Of a DNA stretch of 64,000 bases, positions 8,356-18,796 are shown piece after piece. Under the pieces are notes generated by a model that was not told the DNA's origin, did no database searches, and saw only the letters and a program-made list of their open reading frames with translations. Source of the stretch: Curtobacterium flaccumfaciens. GTDB lineage: Bacteria; Actinomycetota; Actinomycetes; Actinomycetales; Microbacteriaceae. Numbering within the stretch: position 1 is the stretch's first letter; the number at the start of each line of letters is the position of its first letter. The translations under genes were made by a program, and so were the position numbers. The DNA is taken from assembly GCF_004361695.1 (NCBI RefSeq), contig NZ_SNVW01000005.1, forward strand, positions 124,001 through 188,000, in the 5' to 3' direction.

Positions 8356-9240
8356 TCAGCCGCGGGTCCGCGCCAGCCGCCGGTTGAGCGCCCCGTTCAG
8401 CAGCGCGACGAGCAGCCCCACCGCGAACACCAGCGTCCCGAAGCAGAGCACCTGCGGCGGCATGCCGGCCTTCGCGGCGCCGTACACGAACAGCGGGAAC
8501 GTCACCGAGGGCCCGGCGACGAACGACGTGATCACGTAGTCGTCGATCGACATCGCCAACGCCAGCAGCCCGGCGGCGAGCATGCCCGGCGCGAGCAACG
8601 GCAGGGTGACGAGCCGGAACGCCTGGAACGGCGTCGCGCCGAGGTCCCCCGCGGCTTCCTCGAGCGCCCGCGACGTCCCCGCGATCCGCGCCCGCAGCAC
8701 CACGACGACGTACGCGACGTCGAACGCCACGTGCGTGATGAGCACGGTGAGGAACCCGGTGCCGAGTCCGATCGACAGGAAGAACGACAGCGACGCGGAC
8801 CCGACGACGATCGACGGCGCCGCGATGTCGGCGAACACGACGGCGTTCACGGCACCGCGCCCGGGGAACTTGTACCGCTCGAGCGCCAGGGCGAGCGGCA
8901 ACCCGATCGCGACGGACACGATGGCCGCCAGGAACGCGATGACGACCGAGGTGACGAACGCCGCCCCGAGCCCGGAGACGTTCACGAGGTTGGCGTACCA
9001 GTAGGTCGTGAAGCCGTTCCACGCGAAGGACAGCCGGTTCGTCGGGGCGTCGTTGAACGAGTACACGATCATGTAGACGATCGGCACGAGGGTGATCGCG
9101 ATGACCACCCAGTACACGATCGCGAGCCACGGCCCGCGGCGGTTCACCCCGTGACGACGCGGACCACGAGCCACACGACCGTCGACGGAAGCGGCAGCGG
9201 CAGCACCGGTGGCGGTGCGGGATGGTGCGACGGCGGTCAT
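8356..9240 (-). CDS. potC: Polyamine-type ABC transporter permease (PotC-like)
   Basis: The 294-residue integral membrane protein has six predicted hydrophobic segments, starting with WLAIVYWVVIAITLVPIVYMIVYSF. It carries the inner-membrane-permease EAA loop, here EEAAGDLGATPFQAFRLVTLPLL, that docks on the ATPase. It belongs to the PotC/YdcV family of spermidine/putrescine importers. The ATG overlaps the stop of the other permease by 4 bp (ATGA). It is the last gene of the patD-potA-D-B-C transcription unit and converges on the GMC gene with only 18 bp between stops. The N-terminal 35 residues before the first membrane helix are Arg/Ala-rich and probably cytosolic. Confidence 0.9.
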   Translation of the reverse strand: MTAVAPSRTATGAAAAASVDGRVARGPRRHGVNRRGPWLAIVYWVVIAITLVPIVYMIVYSFNDAPTNRLSFAWNGFTTYWYANLVNVSGLGAAFVTSVVIAFLAAIVSVAIGLPLALALERYKFPGRGAVNAVVFADIAAPSIVVGSASLSFFLSIGLGTGFLTVLITHVAFDVAYVVVVLRARIAGTSRALEEAAGDLGATPFQAFRLVTLPLLAPGMLAAGLLALAMSIDDYVITSFVAGPSVTFPLFVYGAAKAGMPPQVLCFGTLVFAVGLLVALLNGALNRRLARTRG

Positions 9241-10151
9241 ACGAGGTCCTCGAGGTCGTCGGTGCCGGACACACGGGCGTAGATGAACAGGATGATGCCG
9301 AGCACGACCATGAGCACGGTCGACAGTGCCGCGGCGACGTTGTACTGCTGGTTGCCGGAGTAGGCGTCCTGGATCGCCTGCCCGATCGTGTACGTGTTCG
9401 TGCCGCCGAGCAGCGCGGAGTTCACCGGGTCGCCGACGCTGTCGATGAACACGAGCAGCACCCCGGCGAAGATGCCCGATCGGGAGAGCGGCAGCGTGGT
9501 GTGCCAGAACGCCCGGAACTTCCCCGCGTACAGGTCGTTCGCCGCTTCGCCCAGCCGCGGGTCGATGCGCTCGAGCGCGGCGTAGATCGGCAGGACCATG
9601 AAGGCGAGGTCGTTGTACGCGTCGCCGAAGATGACCGCGCCGCCGGTGCCGAGGATGTGGAAGTCCTTGCCGGCCAGCCCGATCGCCTGCAGCGTGCTGA
9701 CGACCGGACCCTGCGACGCCAGGACGAACGCCCACATGTCGGTCCGGATGATGAACGACACCAGGAAGCTCACGAACACGAGCATGAGCAGCGGGTTCTT
9801 CCACCGCGGCGACACCCGGAAGGCGATGAAGTACGCCACCGGGTACCCGACGATGATCGTCACGACGGTGGCCGCGGCTCCGTACCAGAGCGACCGGAGC
9901 AGGAACGTCAGGTAGGGCACCTGCGGGTCGACGAACAGGGCGGTGTAGACCCCCCAGTTCCATGTGAACGTGTACCCGTCGTCCGGGTTGCCGGACATGA
10001 GCGAGACGATGAGCCCGGACACGAGCGGGATGACGAAGAACACGCAGAGGTACGCGGTCCCGACCAACGCGAGGAAGAACGGCGTGCTACGACGACGCCC
10101 CCGGTGGACCGGGGCCGGCCCAGCGGCCAGCCCGGGTGAGAGCGCCGTCAC
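9237..10151 (-). CDS. potB: Polyamine-type ABC transporter permease (PotB-like)
   Basis: The 304-residue membrane protein starts at a GTG that forms a GTGA overlap with the binding-protein stop. After a short basic N-terminus come FFLALVGTAYLCVFFVIPLVSG and five further hydrophobic segments. The coupling-loop motif GEAANDLYAGKFRAFWHTTLPLS is visible near residue 215. It pairs with PotC to form the translocation channel. The large periplasmic loop between the first two helices (GNPDDGYTFTWNWGVYTALF) is typical of PotB. The upstream GTG was chosen because conserved similarity begins right after it; the frame continues upstream only as antisense-like Arg/Pro-rich sequence. Confidence 0.9.
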   Translation of the reverse strand: MTALSPGLAAGPAPVHRGRRRSTPFFLALVGTAYLCVFFVIPLVSGLIVSLMSGNPDDGYTFTWNWGVYTALFVDPQVPYLTFLLRSLWYGAAATVVTIIVGYPVAYFIAFRVSPRWKNPLLMLVFVSFLVSFIIRTDMWAFVLASQGPVVSTLQAIGLAGKDFHILGTGGAVIFGDAYNDLAFMVLPIYAALERIDPRLGEAANDLYAGKFRAFWHTTLPLSRSGIFAGVLLVFIDSVGDPVNSALLGGTNTYTIGQAIQDAYSGNQQYNVAAALSTVLMVVLGIILFIYARVSGTDDLEDLV

Positions 10152-11364
10152 GACTGCACCACCGCGTTGAAGACCTGGTTCCACTCGGAGTACTCGTCGT
10201 AGTTCTCGAACACCCGGAACTCGTGCGACCGCTTCAGCACCGATTCCGACGGGAACACCAGAGGGCTGTCCGCCACGGTCGGGTCGTCGAGCACGTCGCG
10301 GACGTAGTCCTCGGCGCCGGGCACGGGGCAGACGTAGTTGACGTAGTCCTCGACGATGCCGGCGACCTTCGGCGTGTAGTAGAAGTTCATCCACTCGAGC
10401 GCCGACACCGGGTTCGCCGCCTGCCGCGGGATGAGCATGTTGTCGTGCCAGGTCATCTGCCCCTCCTCCGGCGTGACGAACTCCAGGTGCGGGAACCCGG
10501 ACTGCTGCGCCTGGAACACGTCGCCCGACCACGCCTGGGTGATCCAGGTGTCGCCGTTCTCGAGCCGGTTGATGTAGCTCTGGTCGTAGAACCCGGTGAC
10601 GCTCGGCCGGAGCTTCCGCAGCCAGTCCTGCGCCTTCCGCCAGTCCGCGGGGGTCGACGTCTCGGGGGCGATCCCGAGGGCGAGGAGCGCGAGCGAGCCG
10701 AGCTCGGTGTTGTCGCTCATGAGGCCGATGCGGCCGGCGAACTCCGGGTCGAGCAGGTCCTGGAAGGACGTGATCTTCCGTCCGGTGTACTTCGGGTTGT
10801 ACGCCAGGCCGGTGAACCCGGTCTGCCAGACGACGGAGTGCTCGTTGCCGGGGTCGTAGATCGGGTCCTTGACCGCCGGAGACGCGTTCGCGGCGAAGTT
10901 CGGCAGCCGCGAGTGGTCGAGCTTGCAGACGAACCCGTTCTTGATCATCTCGGTGAGCTCGTACCCGTTCGTCATGACGACGAGGTCGTACCCGGTGGCG
11001 CCGTGGGCCCGCAGGATCGGTGAGACGGTGGCGTAGAACGTCGCGTTGTCCTGGATCACCGCCTGGTAGTCCACGTCGATGCCCGTCTCCTTCCGGAACA
11101 GGGCGAGCGACTCGGACTTGCCGTGGTCGGAGTCGATGTACAGCGGCCAGTTCGCGAACTTGAGCTCCTTGGTCGCCTTCGCGTCCTTCCAGAAGCGCTT
11201 CCAGTCCACGGTGTCGTCCGCCGACGCCGCCGACCCCTTGATGCTGCAGCCGGCCAGGAGCGCGGCCATCGCGGCGGCCCCGCCGCCGGCGAGCAGGCCG
11301 CGTCGGCTGACGCGTGCCGACGTCAGTCCGCGGAGCAGGTCGGGACCCGGCTCCGGCGCCGGGC

Positions 11365-11368
<4 letters not shown>
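10148..11368 (-). CDS. potD: Polyamine-type ABC transporter substrate-binding lipoprotein (PotD-like)
   Basis: This is a 406-residue extracytoplasmic binding protein. The N-terminus has a twin-arginine motif (SRRGLL, Arg22-Arg23), a hydrophobic stretch and a lipobox LLAGC with Cys41 as the likely lipidated residue, suggesting Tat export followed by lipidation. The mature domain starts with LKFANWPLYIDSD and contains TSTPADWRKAQDWLRKLRPSV and TWITQAWSGDVFQAQ, typical of PotD/PotF proteins that bind spermidine or putrescine. The start is a GTG overlapping the ATPase stop by 4 bp. It lies between the ATPase and the two permeases, giving the complete importer. The exact ligand cannot be told from sequence alone. 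Confidence 0.9.
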
Positions 11369-12552
<1,184 letters not shown>

Positions 12553-12575
12553 GGTGCCTCCAGGAGGTGTCGGGT

Positions 12576-14003
12576 TCAGCCGATGTAGGACATGACGTGC
12601 TTGATGCGGGTGTAGTCGTCGAACCCGTACTGGGACAGGTCCTTGCCGTAGCCGGAGTGCTTGAAGCCGCCGTGCGGCATCTCGGCGACGATCGGGATGT
12701 GCGTGTTGATCCACACGCACCCGAAGTCGAGGTCGCGAGCGAAGCGCATCGCCCGCGCGTGGTCGGTCGTCCACACCGAGCTCGCGAGCCCGTACGCGAC
12801 GCCGTTCGCCGCGCGCAGGGCGTCCGCTTCGGAACCGAACCGCTGGACGGTCTGCACGGGGCCGAAGACCTCCTGCTGGACGATGCGGTCGTCCTGGCGG
12901 AGGCCCGACACGATCGTGGCCTCGTGGTGGAAGCCCCGGTCGCCGATCCGGTGTCCGCCTGCCTCGATGGTGGCGTGGTCGGGGAGCGTGTCGACGAAGG
13001 AGCGCACCTGGGCGAGCTGGGCCGCGTTGTTCACCGGGCCGAAGTACGGGTCGGCCGCGTCGGGGCCGGTCTGCGCGTTCGTCCGGGCCGCGGCGGCGAG
13101 CTCCGCCACGAACTCGTCGTGGATGCCGTCCTGCACGAGCAGCCGGGTCGCCGCGGTGCAGTCCTGTCCGGCGTTGAAGAACCCGGCGGCGACGATGCCG
13201 GCCACGGCGGCGGGGACGTCGGCGTCGTCGAACACGATGACCGGGGCCTTCCCGCCGAGCTCGAGGTGGGTGCGCTTCAGGTCGCCGGCGGCGGCGCGGG
13301 CGACCTCCATGCCGGCGCGGACGGACCCTGTGATGGACACGAGCTGCGGGGTGGGGTGGTCGACCATCGCGGCACCGGTGCTGCGGTCCCCCACGACGAC
13401 GTTGAGGACACCCGGCGGCAGGAACTCCGCGGCGACCTCGGCGAGCAGCAGGGTCGACAGCGGGGTGGTGTCGCTCGGCTTGAGGACGGTGGTGTTGCCC
13501 GCGGCGAGCGCCGGCGCGAACTTCCACACCGCCATGTTGAGCGGGTAGTTCCACGGGGTGACCTGGGCGACGACGCCGATCGGTTCGCGGCGGACGAACG
13601 ACGTGTGGTCGGCTAGGTACTCGCCGGCGCTCCGACCCTCGAGGTTGCGGGCGGCCCCGGCGAAGAAGCGGATCTGGTCGACGGAGAGCAGGATCTCGTC
13701 CTCGACCAGGGTGGCCCGGGGCTTCCCGGTGTCGAGCGACTCGAGGTCGGCGAACTCCGCCGCGCGGGCCTCCATCGCGTCGGCGATCCGGAACAGCGCG
13801 AGCTGGCGCTCCCCCGGGGTCGTGCGGCGCCAGGTCTCGAACGCGGTGCTCGCGGCGGTGAACGCGGCGTCGACGTCGGCGGCCGTGGAGACCGGCGAGG
13901 TGCCGTACACGCGCTCGTCGGTCGGGTCGACGAGATCGAAGGCGGTGTCGGCGCGGGACGCGACGGAGGCACCTCCGATGAAGTTCTGCACGGTGTCCGG
14001 CAT
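12576..14003 (-). CDS. patD: Gamma-aminobutyraldehyde dehydrogenase-like aldehyde dehydrogenase
   Basis: The 475-residue NAD(P)-dependent aldehyde dehydrogenase starts MPDTVQNFIGG. It has VTPWNYPLNMAVWKFAPALAAG at the cofactor site, the catalytic glutamate in LELGGKAP and the catalytic cysteine in NAGQDCTAATR. The closest-looking family is the PatD/Prr gamma-aminobutyraldehyde dehydrogenases, converting 4-aminobutyraldehyde to GABA. Its position as first gene before a polyamine importer and divergent from an Lrp regulator and aminotransferase supports that role. A betaine- or other amino-aldehyde is an alternative substrate. The start codon lies inside a 16-bp sequence that is repeated at the divergent Lrp start. 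Confidence 0.88.
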   Translation of the reverse strand: MPDTVQNFIGGASVASRADTAFDLVDPTDERVYGTSPVSTAADVDAAFTAASTAFETWRRTTPGERQLALFRIADAMEARAAEFADLESLDTGKPRATLVEDEILLSVDQIRFFAGAARNLEGRSAGEYLADHTSFVRREPIGVVAQVTPWNYPLNMAVWKFAPALAAGNTTVLKPSDTTPLSTLLLAEVAAEFLPPGVLNVVVGDRSTGAAMVDHPTPQLVSITGSVRAGMEVARAAAGDLKRTHLELGGKAPVIVFDDADVPAAVAGIVAAGFFNAGQDCTAATRLLVQDGIHDEFVAELAAAARTNAQTGPDAADPYFGPVNNAAQLAQVRSFVDTLPDHATIEAGGHRIGDRGFHHEATIVSGLRQDDRIVQQEVFGPVQTVQRFGSEADALRAANGVAYGLASSVWTTDHARAMRFARDLDFGCVWINTHIPIVAEMPHGGFKHSGYGKDLSQYGFDDYTRIKHVMSYIG

Positions 14004-14047
14004 GGCGGCGATACTGGCACGGATACCGGCGGTTCGGAAGACTTGTA

Positions 14048-14087
14048 ACAACGGAAATCGTCGCGAAACACGGTGTTCACAACGGAA
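14048..14087. promoter_or_regulatory. Phased direct repeats, candidate Lrp-type operator
   Basis: The 9-mer ACAACGGAA occurs at 14048-14056 and again at 14079-14087, exactly 31 bp apart (about three helical turns). The repeats sit in the 125-bp spacer between the divergent aldehyde dehydrogenase and Lrp genes. Lrp/AsnC proteins bind phased sites around octamers, so autoregulation and control of both operons is plausible. Confidence 0.45.
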
Positions 14088-14128
14088 TCCCTTGCTTTTC
14101 CGCGAGACGCACTGCCATGCTGTCCGGC

Positions 14129-14599
14129 ATGGCGGCAGCACCACGACGTCCCGGTCCGATCGACGACATCTCCAAGCGCATCATCGAACAGCTCCAGGCG
14201 GACGGCCGCCGTCCGTACGGGGAGATCGGCAAGGCCGTCGGGCTCAGCGAGGCCGCGGTCCGGCAGCGGGTGCAGAAGCTCACCGAGACCGGCGTCATGC
14301 AGATCGTCGCGGTGACCGACCCCATGCAGCTCGGGTTCCACCGGCAGGCGATGATCGGCATCCGCGTGAACGGGGACACCCGCAGCGTGGCCGACGCCCT
14401 CGAGCAGCTGCCCTCGGTCGACTACCTCGTGATGACCGCTGGCAGCTTCGACCTCATGGTGGAGGTCGTCTGCGAGGACGACGACGACCTCATCGAACTG
14501 CTCAACGGCACGATCCGGGCGATCCCGGGCGTGACCGCGACCGAGACCTTCGTCTACCTGCAACTCCGCAAACAGCTCTACGACTGGGGAACGCGATGA
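14129..14599 (+). CDS. Lrp/AsnC-family transcriptional regulator
   Basis: This is a 156-residue regulator. The N-terminal winged HTH covers about residues 9-60 (DDISKRIIEQLQADGRRPY, then GLSEAAVRQRVQKL) and the C-terminal RAM ligand-binding domain covers about 70-150. The start at 14129 is chosen because TTGCTT (14092-14097), an 18-bp spacer and CATGCT (14116-14121) place a transcription start at this ATG; an in-frame ATG at 14117 would lie inside that -10 box but cannot be excluded. The gene overlaps the next aminotransferase gene by 4 bp (ATGA), so the regulator is coupled to the enzymes it probably controls. The ligand is likely a polyamine or an amino acid derived from one (inference). 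Confidence 0.88.
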   Translation: MAAAPRRPGPIDDISKRIIEQLQADGRRPYGEIGKAVGLSEAAVRQRVQKLTETGVMQIVAVTDPMQLGFHRQAMIGIRVNGDTRSVADALEQLPSVDYLVMTAGSFDLMVEVVCEDDDDLIELLNGTIRAIPGVTATETFVYLQLRKQLYDWGTR

Positions 14600-16038
14600 C
14601 CATGTCCGACCAGAAGACCGAACAGCCCACCCGCCTCGGCTCCTACGACCCGTTCGCCCCGGTGGACGACGCCGCGCTGCAGCAGAAGTCCCGCGACCAC
14701 CTGTGGATGCACTTCGCCCGGCACGGCGCGAACCAGGCCGGTGCCGACGTGCCGATCATGGTCCGCGGCGAGGGCCATCACGTCTTCGACAGCCACGGCA
14801 AGGGCTACATCGACGGGCTCTCCGGCCTGTTCGTCGTCGCCGCGGGCCACGGCCGGAAGCGCCTCGCCGAGATGGCCGCGAAGCAGGCGGAGACGCTGTC
14901 GTTCTTCCCGATCTGGTCGTACGCGCACCCCGCGGCGATCGAGCTCGCGGACCGTCTGGCCGACCACGCGCCCGGCGACCTCAACAAGGTGTTCTTCTCG
15001 ACCGGCGGCGGCGAGGCGGTGGAGACCGCGTTCAAGCTCGCGAAGTACTACTGGAAGCTCCGCGGCAAGCCGATGAAGCACAAGGTGATCTCTCGCGCGG
15101 TCGCGTACCACGGCACCCCGCAGGGCGCTCTCGCGATCACCGGCATCCCGGCGATGAAGCAGATGTTCGAGCCGCTCACCCCCGGCGGACTCCGTGTCCC
15201 GAACACGAACTACTACCGCGCCGACGAGATGGGCTTCGCCGGGCGGAGCGAAGAGGAGTTCGGCTTCTGGGCGGCCGAGCGCATCCGCGAGATGATCGAG
15301 TTCGAGGGGCCCGACACCGTCGCGGCCGTGTTCCTCGAGCCGGTCCAGAACTCCGGCGGCTGCTTCACCCCGCCGCCCGGGTACTTCCAGCGGGTCCGCG
15401 AGATCTGCGACGAGTACGACGTGCTGCTCGTCTCGGACGAGGTCATCTGCGCCTTCGGCCGCATCGGCACCATGTTCGCCTGCGACACGTACGACTTCGT
15501 GCCGGACATGATCACGTGCGCGAAGGCGATGACCTCGGGCTACTCGCCGATCGGCGCGACGATCATCAGCGACAAGATCTTCGAGCCGTTCTCGAAGGGC
15601 GACACGACCTTCTACCACGGGTACACGTTCGGCGGGCACCCGGTCTCCGCCGCCGTCGCGATGGAGAACCTCGACATCTTCGAGGAAGAGGGCCTGCTGC
15701 AGAACGTGCAGCAGAACGCCCCGCTCTTCAAGGCCGAGCTCGACACCCTGCTCGACCTGCCGATCGTCGGCGACGTCCGCGGCGCCGGGTACTTCTACGG
15801 CATCGAGCTCGTGAAGGACAAGGCCACGAAGACGACCTTCGACGACGACGAATCCGAGCGCCTGCTCCGCGGGTTCCTGTCGAAGGCACTGTTCGACGCC
15901 GGGCTGTACTGCCGCGCCGACGACCGTGGCGACCCGGTCGTGCAGCTCGCTCCGCCGCTCACCATCGGGCAGCCGGAGTTCCGCGAGATCACGTCGATCC
16001 TGCGGAGCGTCCTGTCCGAGGCCGCATCGAAGATCTGA
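14596..16038 (+). CDS. Class III aminotransferase, putrescine/diamine--pyruvate transaminase-like
   Basis: The 480-residue PLP enzyme has the gene start ATG overlapping the regulator stop. It shows GGGEAVETAFKLAKYYWKLRG, the EPVQNSGGCFTPPPGYF region, DEVICAFGRIG, and the PLP lysine in CAKAMTSGYSPIGA near residue 310. The family (SpuC and omega-amine:pyruvate transaminases) moves the terminal amino group of putrescine, cadaverine or beta-alanine to pyruvate. With the adjacent aminobutyraldehyde dehydrogenase this would give putrescine -> 4-aminobutyraldehyde -> GABA. The stop is 2 bp from the next GTG start, so it is operonic with the flavin oxidase. A second ATG six bases downstream is also possible. 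Confidence 0.9.
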   Translation: MTMSDQKTEQPTRLGSYDPFAPVDDAALQQKSRDHLWMHFARHGANQAGADVPIMVRGEGHHVFDSHGKGYIDGLSGLFVVAAGHGRKRLAEMAAKQAETLSFFPIWSYAHPAAIELADRLADHAPGDLNKVFFSTGGGEAVETAFKLAKYYWKLRGKPMKHKVISRAVAYHGTPQGALAITGIPAMKQMFEPLTPGGLRVPNTNYYRADEMGFAGRSEEEFGFWAAERIREMIEFEGPDTVAAVFLEPVQNSGGCFTPPPGYFQRVREICDEYDVLLVSDEVICAFGRIGTMFACDTYDFVPDMITCAKAMTSGYSPIGATIISDKIFEPFSKGDTTFYHGYTFGGHPVSAAVAMENLDIFEEEGLLQNVQQNAPLFKAELDTLLDLPIVGDVRGAGYFYGIELVKDKATKTTFDDDESERLLRGFLSKALFDAGLYCRADDRGDPVVQLAPPLTIGQPEFREITSILRSVLSEAASKI

Positions 16039-16040
16039 CC

Positions 16041-17405
16041 GTGACGGGCTACCGGGGCGTCTCGTTCTGGCTCGACCAGCTCGCGGCCACCGGCCGCGAC
16101 GACCTGACGCCCCGGCCGCCCCTGGACGGCGACACGACCGCCGACGTGTGCATCGTCGGCGGTGGACTGACGGGTCTCTGGACCGCCTGGTACCTGCACC
16201 AGGCCGACCCGCGCCTCCAGATCGTCGTCGTCGAACGCGAGATCGCGGGATTCGGTGCGTCCGGACGGAACGGAGGATGGTGCTCGGCCCTGTTCCCCCG
16301 GTCCGCCGCGTCCGTCGCCGAGGAGCACGGCCGCCACGCCGCCCTCGCCCTCCGCGCAGCCATGCGCGACACCGTCGACGAGGTCGGCCGTGCCGCGGCC
16401 GACGCCGAGGTGGACTGCGACTACGTCAAGGGCGGCACCGTCCTCTACGCACGATCCGCCGTGCAGGAACGCGCCGCCCACGACGAGGTCGCGGCCTCGG
16501 CCGAATGGGGTGACGACATGACCTGGCGCCCGGCGCGTCCGGGTGACGCCTCCGGATCCGCCGGCGTCGCGTGGACCCCGGACTGCGCGCGCGTCCAGCC
16601 CGCAGCGCTGGTGCGTGGCCTGGCGGCCGCCCTGGAGGCACGGGGCGTCCGGATCGCGGAGCACACGCCCGCCGTGTCGTGGGCTCCAGGGCACGTGGTC
16701 ACCTCGCGCGGGACCGTCTCGGCCGGCGCCGTGGTCATCGCGGTCGAGGGCTACGGCGCGCAGCTGCCGCAGACCCGACGGCGGGTCCTGCCGCTGTACT
16801 CGCTCATGATCGCGACCGCTCCGCTGCCCGCCGCCGTGTGGGACCGGATCGGACTCGAGCACGGGCAGACGTTCTCCGACTACCGGCACCTGCTCGTCTA
16901 CGGACAGCGGACCGCCGACGACCGTCTGGCCTTCGGCGGACGCGGCGCGCGCTACCACTGGGGCTCCGCGATCACCCCCGGGTACGACCGGGTGCCGCGG
17001 GTCTTCGACCACCTGCGGCGATCCCTGGTGGAGCTGTTCCCCGCCGTCGCCGACGCCCCGATCACGCACACGTGGGGCGGCCCGCTCGGAGTCCCGCGCG
17101 ACTGGTGCGCGTCGGTGACGTGGGACGGGCACGTCGGCACCGCCGGCGGCTACGTCGGCGACGGGCTGTCGACGACGAACCTGGCCGGGCGGACGCTCGC
17201 CGACCTCGTGCGCGGGGTCGCGTCACCGCTGACCGCGTTGCCGTGGGTCAACCACCGCTCGCCGGACTGGGAACCGGAACCGCTCCGCTTCCTCGGGGCG
17301 AACGCCGGGCTCGTGGCGACGGACCTCGCCGACCGCGAGGAAGCACTGACCGGGCGTCCGAGCCTGGCCGCGCGGCTGATGGCGCCGCTGACGGGAGGGC
17401 ACTGA
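16041..17405 (+). CDS. DadA/PuuB-type FAD-dependent amine oxidoreductase
   Basis: This is a 454-residue flavoprotein of the DAO family. It starts VTGYRGVSFWLDQLA. The FAD fold VCIVGGGLTGLWTAWYL is at about residues 34-50, followed by EREIAGFGASGRNGGWC, the glycine-rich box seen in gamma-glutamylputrescine oxidase (PuuB) relatives. The C-terminal FAD contact is HVGTAGGYVGDGLSTTNLAG. No gamma-glutamylputrescine synthetase (PuuA) lies in the window, so the substrate may be a free polyamine or amine rather than the glutamylated form. The stop shares one base with the following amine oxidase start (TGATG). Confidence 0.85.
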   Translation: MTGYRGVSFWLDQLAATGRDDLTPRPPLDGDTTADVCIVGGGLTGLWTAWYLHQADPRLQIVVVEREIAGFGASGRNGGWCSALFPRSAASVAEEHGRHAALALRAAMRDTVDEVGRAAADAEVDCDYVKGGTVLYARSAVQERAAHDEVAASAEWGDDMTWRPARPGDASGSAGVAWTPDCARVQPAALVRGLAAALEARGVRIAEHTPAVSWAPGHVVTSRGTVSAGAVVIAVEGYGAQLPQTRRRVLPLYSLMIATAPLPAAVWDRIGLEHGQTFSDYRHLLVYGQRTADDRLAFGGRGARYHWGSAITPGYDRVPRVFDHLRRSLVELFPAVADAPITHTWGGPLGVPRDWCASVTWDGHVGTAGGYVGDGLSTTNLAGRTLADLVRGVASPLTALPWVNHRSPDWEPEPLRFLGANAGLVATDLADREEALTGRPSLAARLMAPLTGGH

Positions 17406-18796
17406 TGGACGTCGACGTCGTGGTGGTCGGTGCCGGGGTCGCCGGGCTCGCCGCCGCCCGGGCCCTGGCGCTCGGCGGGCAGCGGGTCGTGGTGCTCGAG
17501 GCCCGCGACCGCATCGGTGGGCGCACCTGGACCGACTCCACGCTCGGGGTGCCGGTCGACCTCGGGGCGTCGTGGATCCACGGCGTCGACGGCAACCCGC
17601 TGTGGGCCCTGGCGCCCCGGTTCGGCATCGACACCGTCGAGTTCACGGTCGGGAGCTTCCAGTTCGACGGCCGACCGATCGCCTGGCACGGCCCCTCCGG
17701 CGCGCGCCTGTCAGCGGCCGACGCGGCGTCGTTCGTGGCCGACCTGCACACCGTCGACGCGGCCCTCGACACCGTCGTCGCACACGCTCCGCCGCCCTCG
17801 ACCTACGCGGCCGCCGTGGACACCGTCCTGCGGTCGCTGCAGTGGCAGGGCGACCGGGCCGCGCGGGTCCGCGAGTACATGGCGCACCGCTCCGAGGACC
17901 TCTGCGGGGCACCCGTGACCGTCCTCGACGCGCACGGGTTGGAGGAGGAACACGTCCCCGGCGACGAGGTGGTGTTCCCCGGCGGGTACGGGCAGTACGC
18001 GGAGGCCCTGTCGGCGGGGCTCGACGTCCGGCTGTCGTCGGTGGTGCGGTCCGTGTCGCAGTCCGACACCGACGTGGTCGTCGGGCTCGCCGACGGGTGG
18101 TCGATCACCGCGCAGCACGTCGTCGTGACCGTCCCGCTCGGGGTGCTGCAGGCCGGCGACGTGACGTTCGACCCGCCGCTGTCCGATCCGGTGGCCGGTG
18201 CGGTGGGCCGCCTCGGGATGGGCGCCTACGACAAGGTCTTCCTCCGGTTCCCGTCACGGTTCTGGGACGACTGGGTGATCCGGCAGCAGGGCTCGGCCGG
18301 GGTCGACTGGCACTCCTGGTACGACATGTCCCGGGTGACCGGCGAACCCGTGCTCGCGGCGCTCGTCGGCGGTTCCGGGGCACGGCGGCTCGAGACGCTG
18401 CCCGACGCCATGGTGATCGAGGAGGGACTCGCGGCGCTCCGGAGGATGTACGGCGACTCGGTCCCCGAGCCGGAGGCGTACCGGATCACACGCTGGGCGG
18501 CGGACCCCTTCGCGCGCGGGTCGTACTCGTACCTGCACGTCGGGGCGTCGGCCGACGACCACGACCTGCTCGGCACCCCGTCCGGCCGGGTCCAGCTCGC
18601 CGGCGAGGCCACCTGGGGCGACGACCCCGCGACGGTGCACGGGGCGCTGCTGTCCGGTCTGCGGGCGGCGTCGCGGTTGCTCGGCACCGACGTGGCCGCG
18701 TCGACCCTCGCGGAGCCGCTCCCGACCGCCGTCGGCGACGACGCGCCGCGCGGATCCACGGCGGACGTGGGCGGTGGACGACACTCGGGTTCGTGA
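17405..18796 (+). CDS. Flavin monoamine oxidase family protein
   Basis: The 463-residue protein begins MDVDVVVVGAGVAGLAAARAL and continues with the second FAD contact EARDRIGGRTWT, the fingerprint of the MAO/polyamine oxidase fold. LGASWIHG is typical of polyamine-oxidase-like members. The C-terminal FAD box is VQLAGEATWGDDPATVHGALLSGLRAA. It probably oxidises a secondary or primary amine of a polyamine, giving an aldehyde, an amine and hydrogen peroxide. It overlaps neighbours on both sides (1 bp upstream, 4 bp downstream), so it is in the Lrp operon. The final 30 residues are low-complexity Gly/Asp/Ala sequence. Confidence 0.87.
   Translation: MDVDVVVVGAGVAGLAAARALALGGQRVVVLEARDRIGGRTWTDSTLGVPVDLGASWIHGVDGNPLWALAPRFGIDTVEFTVGSFQFDGRPIAWHGPSGARLSAADAASFVADLHTVDAALDTVVAHAPPPSTYAAAVDTVLRSLQWQGDRAARVREYMAHRSEDLCGAPVTVLDAHGLEEEHVPGDEVVFPGGYGQYAEALSAGLDVRLSSVVRSVSQSDTDVVVGLADGWSITAQHVVVTVPLGVLQAGDVTFDPPLSDPVAGAVGRLGMGAYDKVFLRFPSRFWDDWVIRQQGSAGVDWHSWYDMSRVTGEPVLAALVGGSGARRLETLPDAMVIEEGLAALRRMYGDSVPEPEAYRITRWAADPFARGSYSYLHVGASADDHDLLGTPSGRVQLAGEATWGDDPATVHGALLSGLRAASRLLGTDVAASTLAEPLPTAVGDDAPRGSTADVGGGRHSGS

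Noticed and set aside
14117-14128. ATG at 14117 as the Lrp start
   Set aside because: It falls inside a plausible -10 box whose spacing fits the ATG at 14129, and neither has a Shine-Dalgarno; not excluded but less likely.
16634-16650. CTGGAGGCACGGGG inside the DadA/PuuB-type gene (and a similar run at 62776-62790 in rsmG) as dispersed-element copies
   Set aside because: Both encode a LEARG segment that fits the protein family, so they are better explained by codon usage than by a repeat insertion.
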